15,121 bases of DNA from CAYYJM01 sp964471755. Its GTDB lineage: Bacteria > Planctomycetota > Planctomycetia > Gemmatales > Gemmataceae. The position numbers were made by a program, and so were the translations under genes. The stretch lies in contig CAYYJM010000152.1 in assembly GCA_964471755.1 (NCBI GenBank), positions 1 through 15,121 of the forward strand. Direction: 5' to 3'. The notes below the pieces were generated by a model, which was given only the letters and a program-made list of their open reading frames with translations, did not search any database and was not told the DNA's origin. Positions 6,518-12,747 of this stretch are shown piece after piece (the first letter of the stretch is position 1; each line of letters opens with the position of its first letter).

Positions 6518-7732
6518 ATGACGACACAAACGCTTCCCGCACCATCGACGCCCGTCGAACCGACCAGGCCCGTTCGGCCGGGCTTCGGCTTTCTTCGCTG
6601 GCTCGGCTGGGTTTTCGGCTGGCTCTGGTCCTTCGCCATCGGAGCGGTCTTCTGTCTGACCCCTGTCACCGGCCTGATCGTCCTCGGCTGGCTCGGTCGA
6701 TGGATGCGCGGCCGGGTGCTGCGTGGTCTGTACCTTGCCAGTCCGCGACGTGATGAACTCAGCCTGGAGGCCGCCTGCGCCGAACTCGGCGAGCGCGTGC
6801 CGGGTCGGCCACGCTGGATTCTGCGCGAACCCACCGAGCCACGACCGGCGACGCTCCGGAGTCGGCTGACGGGGCTGGTCGGATCGCTGGGAGACAACCT
6901 GTGGATGGGGTTGCGGCTCGCGGTGGGCACCTGGTTACTGTACGGCTGGGCGTGCGTGCTGCTCTTCGTCGGCTGGGAGTACGGCTGGGAGATCTCGTTC
7001 AACAAGGTCTACGAACGCTCGACCGTGGGGGTCTCGACGACTCTGCTCGGCATGATCCTGGCCTGTGTGCTGCTGCCGTACGTCCTGCTGGCTCAGGTCC
7101 ACGTGGCCGTCACGGGGCAGCTGAGGTCGATCCTCGATCATCGGCTGATTCGCCGGATGATCCGCGTCAGTCTGCTGCCGCTGCTGGGCGTGGCTCTGCT
7201 GCTGCTCCTGTTCGGGACCGTCTTCGCGGGGCTCAAGTCTCTCGGCCGACTGGGGCTGGGCAGCCAACTCGGCAGCGAACCGACGGCCCAGGAGATCCGA
7301 ACGCTGCACGCACAACTCGAGGCGTTCTTCTTCTGGTCGTGCGTCGGTCTGATGGCGGTCCTGCTGCTGCTCAAGGGCCTGGCCGCGCGGATCTATCGCG
7401 GAGCCCTGGTGAAGCTGCTGCGTCGCGGCGAGATCCAGGGCGACGATCTGCCAACTCCTCTGGCCCGATGGGTGCCCGCTCTCCAGGTAGCGACACCGCC
7501 GCTGCCGGTGTCCAGGGGATGGATGCGCTTTCTGGGCCGGGGCATCCTCCGTGCGGCCCTGTTCCTGGCGCTGTTCGTCTTCCTGTTCCGCGGACATGTG
7601 GGCGTGTTCCTGACGTACGATCCGGATCTGTCGTCCAGTTTCCTGAACCAGCCGCTGGTGCAGGTGCCGTGGTTCAACTTCACACCGGAGAATCTGGAGG
7701 AACTGGCCCGGACGGCCAGCGAACGGCCTTGA
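6518..7732 (+). CDS. Multi-pass membrane protein, uncharacterised
   Basis: The product is 404 residues, with GGAGG seven bases before the ATG and only 16 bases after the previous stop. After a proline-rich cytoplasmic-looking start it has about seven hydrophobic segments, near residues 27-50, 48-62, 133-153, 174-200, 216-245, 273-290 and 344-365. The loops hold LRGLYLASPRRDELSLEAACAEL and RIYRGALVKLLRRGEI. A C-terminal soluble end (SSSFLNQPLVQVPWFNFTPENLEELART) follows the last helix. No transporter or enzyme motif is visible. The order alkaline-phosphatase-like lipoprotein, this protein and then a GT39-type glycosyltransferase suggests an envelope-related operon. I do not recognise the family. 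Confidence 0.8.
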   Translation: MTTQTLPAPSTPVEPTRPVRPGFGFLRWLGWVFGWLWSFAIGAVFCLTPVTGLIVLGWLGRWMRGRVLRGLYLASPRRDELSLEAACAELGERVPGRPRWILREPTEPRPATLRSRLTGLVGSLGDNLWMGLRLAVGTWLLYGWACVLLFVGWEYGWEISFNKVYERSTVGVSTTLLGMILACVLLPYVLLAQVHVAVTGQLRSILDHRLIRRMIRVSLLPLLGVALLLLLFGTVFAGLKSLGRLGLGSQLGSEPTAQEIRTLHAQLEAFFFWSCVGLMAVLLLLKGLAARIYRGALVKLLRRGEIQGDDLPTPLARWVPALQVATPPLPVSRGWMRFLGRGILRAALFLALFVFLFRGHVGVFLTYDPDLSSSFLNQPLVQVPWFNFTPENLEELARTASERP

Positions 7733-7800
7733 CCGGATCGGGCCGTCGAGCGAAACTTCCGGACGAGCCCAGGCGAGCCCGTTTTACTCCGGAGACGCTC

Positions 7801-9372
7801 ATGGACGAGCCTCGACCACCGCTGGACCGTCGTGATGCGGGCCTGATCCTGCTGCTGATGCTGCTCACCGTCGCCATCCGGCTGTGGCAGATGACCCATA
7901 CCGAGGTGCTGGCTCGCGACAGCATCGGCTTCATCCGCATGGCCTACGAGGTGGAGCAGTACGGCTGGCGGACGGCCATCGACGGAGCGCAGCAGCACCC
8001 TGGCTTTCCGCTCACCATCCTGGCCGTGCATCGGCTGGCCAGTCCCTGGCTCGGCGACGATCTGCCGACGGCCTGGCAACTGGCTGCTCAGATCGCCAGC
8101 AGCCTGGCCAGCGTCCTGCTCGTCGTGCCGGTCTACCTGCTGGGTCGGCGTCTCTTCGATCGGCCGATCGCCTTCGCCAGCGTGGTTCTGGTGCAGTGCT
8201 TCCCGGCTCTGGGTCGGCTCTTTGGCGATGGCCTGTCCGAGGCGGTCTTTTTGCTCTTTGCCGCGTCGGCGTACTGGGCCGTGTTTCGCGCCTTTGACAC
8301 GAAGCGCATGGTCTGGTTCGTCGCGGTCGGCGTCTTCAGCGGCCTGGCCTATTTCGTTCGGCCTGAAGGGCTGCTGATCGGCCTCTGTGCGGGCCTGGTC
8401 CTGGTCGGCCGACAGGGCCTGCGGACCACTCGGCAGGCGTGGCGACCGTGGCTGGCACAGACCGCCGGGTTGGCCGGGACAGGGCTGCTTGTCGTCGCGG
8501 TCTTCTACGGCTCGACGGGCAAGTTCACGCTCAAGCCGACCGCCCTTCAGTTGATGGGCAGGTCCGTCGCTCAGGGCAGCGATTCGCTCTGGCCGAGGTC
8601 CAGCGGCGGCGGCCCGCTGCTGGCGGCCTGGTGGGAAGGAGCCGTGGACGACCCCTCCCAGCGGATCGGCTGGGCGGCCAGCCAGCTCGGCAGAATGGTG
8701 ATTCGTGGCACCTTTCACGTCGGCTGGGTTTTTGGCCTGCTCGCTCTGTGGTGGTATCGCGACCGCCTGGGCCAGCCAGGCGTCCTGGTCCTGGGCCTGC
8801 TGTCGGTGATGATCGCGCTGCTGCTCTACCGCGTGGCCTGGTATCTGGGCTATCTGTCCGATCGGCACCTGGCCCTGGTTCTGCTCGCGTTCGCGCCGTT
8901 CATCGCGGCGGGCCTCATCGAGACGGGTCGGCGTTCGCCGCGCTGGCCGACCTGGATGCCGGCCGTGCTGGTCGTCGCCCTGGCGGCCCCGGCGGCGTAT
9001 CGCACCCTCTTGCCGTTGCACGACGATCGGGCCGGCTTCCGGCAGGCCGGCGAATGGCTGGCCGAGAACACGCTGCCAGGCGACTACGTCGTGGACCCCT
9101 TCGCCTGGACGCACTACTACGCCGGCCGCGTCTTCGTGGAGAAACGGGATAATGTGCCGACGACGCAACCGCCGGTCGAGTATGTACTTCTGGAGAAGGG
9201 CGAGAGCAAGCACCATCGTCTGCAATCGCTGATCGACCCGGCCGAGGAGATGATCCGCCGTGGTCGGCTCTGTCAGAGCTGGGACCTGCCGCGGGGCACG
9301 CTGGAGGTGTGGCAGGTTCCGCGGGAAGAGAGTCGAACGATTCCCGGCGAGCGTGGGGCGTCAGCCCCATGA
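7801..9372 (+). CDS. ArnT/PMT-like (GT39 family) membrane glycosyltransferase
   Basis: The product is 523 residues. Such enzymes move a sugar from a polyprenyl-phosphate carrier onto lipid or protein on the outer face of the inner membrane. Visible family features are the first helix (LILLLMLLTVAIRLWQM), the acidic residue of the first loop (LARDSIGFI, Asp40), QQHPGFPLTI, many following helices (VLLVVPVYLLGRRLF, LVQCFPALGRLFGD, GVFSGLAYFVRPEGLLIG), and a C-terminal soluble part with GEWLAENTLPGDYVVDPFAWTHYYAG. The start at 7801 has GGAG six bases upstream; the frame is open further 5-prime to 6901 but there it overlaps the preceding gene and does not look like protein. The last ten codons, IPGERGASAP, and the TGA lie inside the left arm of an inverted repeat, so this end is probably not ancestral. 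The acceptor is unknown. Confidence 0.85.
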   Translation: MDEPRPPLDRRDAGLILLLMLLTVAIRLWQMTHTEVLARDSIGFIRMAYEVEQYGWRTAIDGAQQHPGFPLTILAVHRLASPWLGDDLPTAWQLAAQIASSLASVLLVVPVYLLGRRLFDRPIAFASVVLVQCFPALGRLFGDGLSEAVFLLFAASAYWAVFRAFDTKRMVWFVAVGVFSGLAYFVRPEGLLIGLCAGLVLVGRQGLRTTRQAWRPWLAQTAGLAGTGLLVVAVFYGSTGKFTLKPTALQLMGRSVAQGSDSLWPRSSGGGPLLAAWWEGAVDDPSQRIGWAASQLGRMVIRGTFHVGWVFGLLALWWYRDRLGQPGVLVLGLLSVMIALLLYRVAWYLGYLSDRHLALVLLAFAPFIAAGLIETGRRSPRWPTWMPAVLVVALAAPAAYRTLLPLHDDRAGFRQAGEWLAENTLPGDYVVDPFAWTHYYAGRVFVEKRDNVPTTQPPVEYVLLEKGESKHHRLQSLIDPAEEMIRRGRLCQSWDLPRGTLEVWQVPREESRTIPGERGASAP

Positions 9373-9431
9373 CTCTTCCTCTTCGCGGCGTTCCGGCAGT
9401 CATGGGGCTGACGCCCCACGCTCGCCAGGAA
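9341..9431. repeat. Long inverted repeat, REP/BIME-like
   Basis: The 34-base arm at 9341-9374 is repeated in inverse at 9398-9431 with one mismatch, around a 23-base spacer. Each arm contains a smaller hairpin, TGGGGC-GTCA-GCCCCA. Two inverted copies of a palindromic unit is the layout of bacterial interspersed mosaic elements. The left arm supplies the last ten codons and the stop of the glycosyltransferase gene. No T-run follows, so it is not a standard terminator, though it may fold in RNA and protect the 3-prime end. Between it and the radical SAM start I see only a weak promoter. The repeat structure is certain. Confidence 0.85.
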
Positions 9432-9449
9432 ACGTGGTGCTATTCCCTC

Positions 9450-9478
9450 TTTCCGGCCCTCGCCGTTCTCGGGATAAT
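9450..9478 (+). promoter_or_regulatory. Weak candidate promoter of the radical SAM gene
   Basis: GATAAT (9473-9478) matches five of six -10 positions. It is preceded, 17 bases up, by TTTCCG, a poor -35. The predicted start is near 9485, 23 bases before the ATG. It lies directly after the inverted repeat, so the repeat would insulate this gene from the operon upstream. Confidence 0.35.
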
Positions 9479-9507
9479 GACAGGCACCCCGAAGAACGGA
9501 GAGAGGC

Positions 9508-11349
9508 ATGCTGCGCACCGACCTGAAAGAAGCCGTCCACCGCGTTCTGCCGCGTGTCAAGATGCCGGCCCAGTACTGCGGCGGCGAACTCAACAGCGTC
9601 GTCAAGGACCATCGCGCCGTGCGCGGCCGGATGTGTCTCGCCTTCCCTGACGCCTACCCGATCGGCACCAGCCATCACGGCTTGCAGGTTCTCTACAGCA
9701 TCATGAACGCCGACCCGCAGTGGGCCTGCGAGCGCGCGTTCACTCCGTGGCTCGACTTCGAGGCCGAGCTGCGCCGGGCCGGCCTGCCGCTCTACAGTCT
9801 GGAGACGTTCACGCCCCTGAGCGAGTTCGACCTGATCGGCTTCAGTCTGCAGTACGAGGTCTGCTACACGAATCTGCTGACGATGCTCGACCTTGGCGGC
9901 ATCCCCTTGCACGCGGCCGATCGCACGATGGCCCATCCGCTCGTCATCGCTGGCGGCCCGGGAGCGCAGAATCCCGAACTGCTCGCACCGTTCGTCGATC
10001 TCTTCATCATCGGCGACGGCGAGGAGAGCCTGCCCTGGGTCATGGACCGCTGGATGACGCTGAAGGAAAAATGGCGAGCCCCCGGCGACAGCCGGGGGAG
10101 TGACGATCGGGGTTCCCAGCGCGCCCGCGAAGACGCTCTCGCCGAGATCGTCGGCAGCACGACCTGGGCGTACGCTCCGCGTTTCTACGAGCCGGAATAC
10201 CACGCCGACGGCACCGTTGCGGCCATGCACCGGACGCGCTCCGACGTGCCGCGTGAGATCCTGGCCTGCACCATCGAGCAGGACTTCGACGCCATCCCGT
10301 TGCCGTCGCATCCGATCGTCTCGTTCGTCCAGACGCCGCACGACCGGATCGCCATCGAGATCATGCGTGGCTGTCCCTGGCAGTGCCGCTTCTGTCAATC
10401 GACTGTCATCAAGCGGCCGCTCCGGGTTCGCTCCGTCGAGACGATCGTGCAGTCGGCCCTGCAAGCGTATCGGAACACCGGCTACAACGAGATCAGTCTG
10501 CTGAGCCTCTCGACGAGCGACTATCCGTACTTCGAGGAACTGGTCACGCGGATGCAGGAGGTGTTCAGCCCACTCGGCGTGAGCGTAACGCTGCCGAGCC
10601 TGCGCATCAACAACCAGCTGCGGAGCGTGCCGAAGCTGATGAAGGGCGCTCGCCGTACGGGCCTGACGCTCGCTCCGGAGGTGGCTCGCGACGACATGCG
10701 CGAGCAGATCCGCAAGAAGATCAAGAACGACGATCTGTACACCGGCTGCCGGGAAGCGTTCGCCAACGGCTGGCAGAAGGTCAAGCTCTACTTCCTGTGC
10801 GGCCTGCCTGGCGAGCGGACGGTCGATCTCGACGGCATCGTCGAGATGGCCAACACGATCGCCGACATCAGCAAGGAGGTCACCGGCCGGTACAAGGAGG
10901 TGACCGCGTCGGTGTCGAACTTCGTACCGAAGCCGCACACGCCGTACCAGTGGAACGGCATGGCGACCCGCGAGTATCTGCTCGAAGCCGGTCGCTATCT
11001 GCGGACCCGGCCGCGGCGATCGTCGGTCAAGATCAAGCAGCACGAGGTGGAACTGAGCCTGCTCGAAGGCATCCTGACGCGCGGTGACCGGCGCATCGCT
11101 CCGGCCCTGGAACTGGCCTGGCGACGCGGAGCCCGGCTCGACGGCTGGAGCGAATGCTTTCAGCCGAAGCTGTGGTGGCAGGTCTTCGCCGATCTCGGCA
11201 TCGACCCGGCCTGGTACTCGCAGCGCGCCCGGCCGATCGACGAGATCCTGCCGTGGGATCACGTCAACGTCAAGAAGGGCCGGGAGTACCTGGAGAAGGA
11301 GCAGACACGCAGCCTGCTCCAGTTGCAGGTCATGGCCGAGGCGACGTGA
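9508..11349 (+). CDS. B12-binding-type radical SAM protein (TIGR03960-like)
   Basis: The product is 613 residues, with GGAG six bases before the ATG. The N-terminal part has the family's layout: MPAQYCGGELNSVVKD, LAFPDAYPIGTSHHGLQVLY, ERAFTPWLDFEAELR, LPLYSLETFTPLSEFDLIGF, VCYTNLLTMLDLGGIPL and PLVIAGGPGAQNPELLAPF. The radical SAM core carries Cys289, Cys293 and Cys296 (RGCPWQCRFC), which would hold the [4Fe-4S] cluster and S-adenosylmethionine. The family is described as cobalamin-binding; the substrate is unknown to me. Close relatives are often beside or fused to a DUF2344/TIGR03936 domain, which I do not see here. Residues 191-197 are coded by a hairpin that looks like an inserted REP element. 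The Uma2-type gene starts 16 bases after the stop, so the two may be cotranscribed. Confidence 0.88.
   Translation: MLRTDLKEAVHRVLPRVKMPAQYCGGELNSVVKDHRAVRGRMCLAFPDAYPIGTSHHGLQVLYSIMNADPQWACERAFTPWLDFEAELRRAGLPLYSLETFTPLSEFDLIGFSLQYEVCYTNLLTMLDLGGIPLHAADRTMAHPLVIAGGPGAQNPELLAPFVDLFIIGDGEESLPWVMDRWMTLKEKWRAPGDSRGSDDRGSQRAREDALAEIVGSTTWAYAPRFYEPEYHADGTVAAMHRTRSDVPREILACTIEQDFDAIPLPSHPIVSFVQTPHDRIAIEIMRGCPWQCRFCQSTVIKRPLRVRSVETIVQSALQAYRNTGYNEISLLSLSTSDYPYFEELVTRMQEVFSPLGVSVTLPSLRINNQLRSVPKLMKGARRTGLTLAPEVARDDMREQIRKKIKNDDLYTGCREAFANGWQKVKLYFLCGLPGERTVDLDGIVEMANTIADISKEVTGRYKEVTASVSNFVPKPHTPYQWNGMATREYLLEAGRYLRTRPRRSSVKIKQHEVELSLLEGILTRGDRRIAPALELAWRRGARLDGWSECFQPKLWWQVFADLGIDPAWYSQRARPIDEILPWDHVNVKKGREYLEKEQTRSLLQLQVMAEAT
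10079..10098. repeat. REP-like palindrome inside the radical SAM gene
   Basis: CCCCCGGC (10079-10086) and GCCGGGGG (10091-10098) form a perfect eight-base stem with loop GACA. It codes in frame for APGDSRG (residues 191-197) within a Gly/Ser/Arg/Asp-rich stretch that interrupts the line between LKEKWR and the conserved AEIVGSTTWAYAPRFYEPEY. It resembles GC-rich palindromes I associate with Gemmata-type intergenic DNA. The palindrome is seen; insertion is inferred. Confidence 0.65.
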
Positions 11350-11365
11350 GGAGCGGAGGCGAGCG

Positions 11366-11944
11366 ATGACTCAGGCCATGCCGCAGCGGTTCCGGATCAC
11401 CCGGCCGATCTATTACCGGATGCTCGATATTGGTCTGCTCGACGGGGCCCGAGTCGAACTGATCGACGGAGAGATCCTGGAAATGCCCGCCCAGAAGAAT
11501 CTGCACGCCTCGGGCGTCCTGCTCGTCCTGGATGCGCTCCGGGCGGTCTTCGGCAAGGGTTACTGGATTCGGCCGCAGAACTCGCTCGACCTGAGCCCGC
11601 TCTCCGTCCCCGATCCCGACGTCGCGGTGGTGCCAGGGGATCCGAAGACCCCCGCGCCCGACAACCCCACTGGGGCGTTGCTGATCGTCGAGGTGGCCGA
11701 TAGTTCCCTGGCCTATGATCGGTCGATCAAGGCGAGCCTCTACGCCGTCAGTTCCATCGCGGACTACTGGATCCTCAACCTGGTCGATCGGCAACTCGAG
11801 GTCTACCGTCAGCCCGTTCCGGACGCCACGCAACGGTTCGGGTTCCAGTACTCGATCCGGACCATCCACGACCCGGATGAGACGGTTTCTCCGCTGGCCG
11901 CTCCCCAGGCGAGCATTCTCGTTGAGGATCTGTTACCGGCCTGA
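11366..11944 (+). CDS. Uma2/DUF820-type PD-(D/E)XK nuclease-fold protein
   Basis: The product is 192 residues. The core is that of the Uma2 (DUF820) family: ELIDGEILEM (Glu31), HASGVLLVLDALRAVF, VPDPDVAVV (Asp85), LLIVEVADSSLAYDRSIKASLYA (Glu109, Lys122) and DYWILNLVDRQLEVYRQP. Asp85, Glu109 and Lys122 can be read as the metal-binding PD-(D/E)XK set. The family is abundant in cyanobacteria and planctomycetes, and its true substrates are poorly known, so endonuclease activity is a fold-based guess. GGAGG lies six bases before the ATG at 11366; the frame is open further upstream inside the radical SAM gene, but that part is a shadow. The gene converges on the selenoprotein candidate, 11 bases apart. 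Confidence 0.88.
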   Translation: MTQAMPQRFRITRPIYYRMLDIGLLDGARVELIDGEILEMPAQKNLHASGVLLVLDALRAVFGKGYWIRPQNSLDLSPLSVPDPDVAVVPGDPKTPAPDNPTGALLIVEVADSSLAYDRSIKASLYAVSSIADYWILNLVDRQLEVYRQPVPDATQRFGFQYSIRTIHDPDETVSPLAAPQASILVEDLLPA

Positions 11945-11955
11945 GGCGACGTGGC

Positions 11956-12477
11956 TCACCGCGGCTCCGCCAGCAGTCGATCGATGGCCGCCTCCAGTTC
12001 GCCCGGCTGGGGCAGCCCCGTCCACGTTCGGCGCACCTGGCCGGCCGGGTCGATCAGGTAGAGCGACGGGTAAGCCTGCACGCGCAACTGGGCCGCCAGG
12101 GGCCCGTTCGGCCCGTCCCAGATCGTTGGCCACGGCAGCGGCTTCTGGCTCAATCCCTCCGGATCGGCATCGGCATTGATGCCGAGTAGAGCGACGGGTT
12201 GACCGGCGTATCTCTCCACGAGCGACCGCCCGTGTTTGTGGAACTTGACGCACGGTAGTCAGCCGGTCTTCCAGACATCGACCACGACGACCTGGCCGCG
12301 AAACGATTCCAGACTGACGACCTGACCCTGTGCATCGCGTCCGGTCAGCGACAGCGGCGGACCACTCATCGTGTGAGCCGGGAAACCCGTCGGCCAGTGC
12401 CGCGCATTGAATCCCGTACATCCTTCGCCGATCGCCAGGCCCAGCAAGGCCAGCGGCCCCAACCATGCTCTGTGCAT
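11956..12477 (-). CDS. TlpA-like thioredoxin, candidate selenoprotein (in-frame TGA at the first active-site Cys)
   Basis: Read through, this is 173 residues. A signal peptide or membrane anchor (MHRAWLGPLALLGLAIGEG) is followed by the TlpA/AhpC-TSA entry strand, SGPPLSLTGRDAQGQVVSLE, then SFRGQVVVVDVWKTG. Codon 73 (12261-12259) is TGA, followed in frame by LPC76. WKTG-TGA-LPC aligns with the usual WATWCGPC, so the TGA sits exactly on the first redox cysteine. The fold continues with PVALLGINADAD, PWPTIWDGPNGPLAAQL, the cis-proline loop VQAYP137SLYLIDPAG and a C-terminal helix. The ATG at 12477 has GAGG six bases upstream. Selenocysteine would make a faster thiol-disulfide enzyme outside the cytoplasm. 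A SECIS-like hairpin lies 31 bases after the TGA. If the TGA stops translation, only a 72-residue stub results. No SelA, SelB or tRNA-Sec gene is in the window. Confidence 0.75.
12217..12234 (-). promoter_or_regulatory. Candidate bacterial SECIS element
   Basis: On the minus strand CACGGGC (12234-12228) pairs with GCTCGTG (12223-12217), seven base pairs including one G-U, around the loop GGTC. Thirty-one bases separate the TGA from the loop, within the roughly 16-37 base range I recall for bacterial SECIS elements. The E. coli fdhF hairpin has AGGUCU in its loop, with the GU essential for SelB; GGUC is shared. It lies within the coding sequence, as in other bacterial SECIS elements. Folding and SelB binding are not shown here. 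Confidence 0.6.
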
Positions 12478-12647
12478 TGCGCACCTCGCCGGATCGAATC
12501 CCGAGCGCTCCCCCTGCGTCCGGGCAGGTCGTCCGCGATAGCAAGGTCGGTCGAAAAAAGCGAGGCCAGATCGGCGGTGCATCGCCACGACCCGATTCGT
12601 CGTACGGGCCGATCCGTGCGAGGACGCGGGTCGAGGCCGTTTGCGAG

Positions 12648-12676
12648 TTGACGACCAGGGCCGGTTGGCGTCTACT
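12648..12676 (+). promoter_or_regulatory. Sigma70-type promoter of the DUF1501 gene
   Basis: TTGACG (12648-12653) and TCTACT (12671-12676) are spaced by exactly 17 bases and match five and four consensus positions. The start point would be near 12683, leaving a leader of about 65 bases before the ATG at 12748. This leader can fold in two exclusive ways (see findings). Divergently, I could not place a promoter for the thioredoxin gene. Confidence 0.5.
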
Positions 12677-12682
12677 GAGCAT

Positions 12683-12724
12683 GGAGGTGAAATGCCCTGC
12701 GAGTACGGTGGAGAATCCACCTCC
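12683..12724 (+). other. Leader with two mutually exclusive hairpins
   Basis: GGAGGTG (12683-12689) is perfectly complementary to CACCTCC (12718-12724), while GGTGGA (12707-12712) pairs with TCCACC (12716-12721) around GAA. The two share 12718-12721 and cannot form together. A short frame from 12681 (MEVKCPASTVENPPP) ends in this region. It could be chance in GC-rich DNA. Confidence 0.3.
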
Positions 12725-12747
12725 TTGACGGCGAGGCGGGAGTACCC

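Noticed and set aside
5245..7005. A 586-codon minus-strand frame opposite the phosphatase-like gene
   Set aside because: Arg/Gln/Val-rich antisense shadow, no domain, and the plus strand has clear signatures.
6901..7800. A 300-residue N-terminal extension of the glycosyltransferase frame
   Set aside because: It overlaps the well-supported membrane protein gene in another frame and is low-complexity. The ATG at 7801 has a ribosome-binding site and begins exactly before the first membrane helix.
7393..9225. A 610-codon minus-strand frame opposite the glycosyltransferase
   Set aside because: Antisense shadow of the transmembrane-coding strand; product is charged and without domain.
9400..11262. 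A 620-codon minus-strand frame opposite the radical SAM gene
   Set aside because: The radical SAM CxxxCxxC motif and conserved blocks are on the plus strand; this frame is again the complementary codon phase.
12150..12219. A separate small gene beginning at the GTG at 12219 after the TGA
   Set aside because: It would start inside the thioredoxin fold, without a ribosome-binding site, and lack both the entry strand and the active site.
12259..12261. Frameshift as the explanation for the split thioredoxin frame
   Set aside because: Both halves are in exactly the same frame and only the TGA separates them, so no insertion or deletion is needed. A point mutation or sequencing error remains possible.
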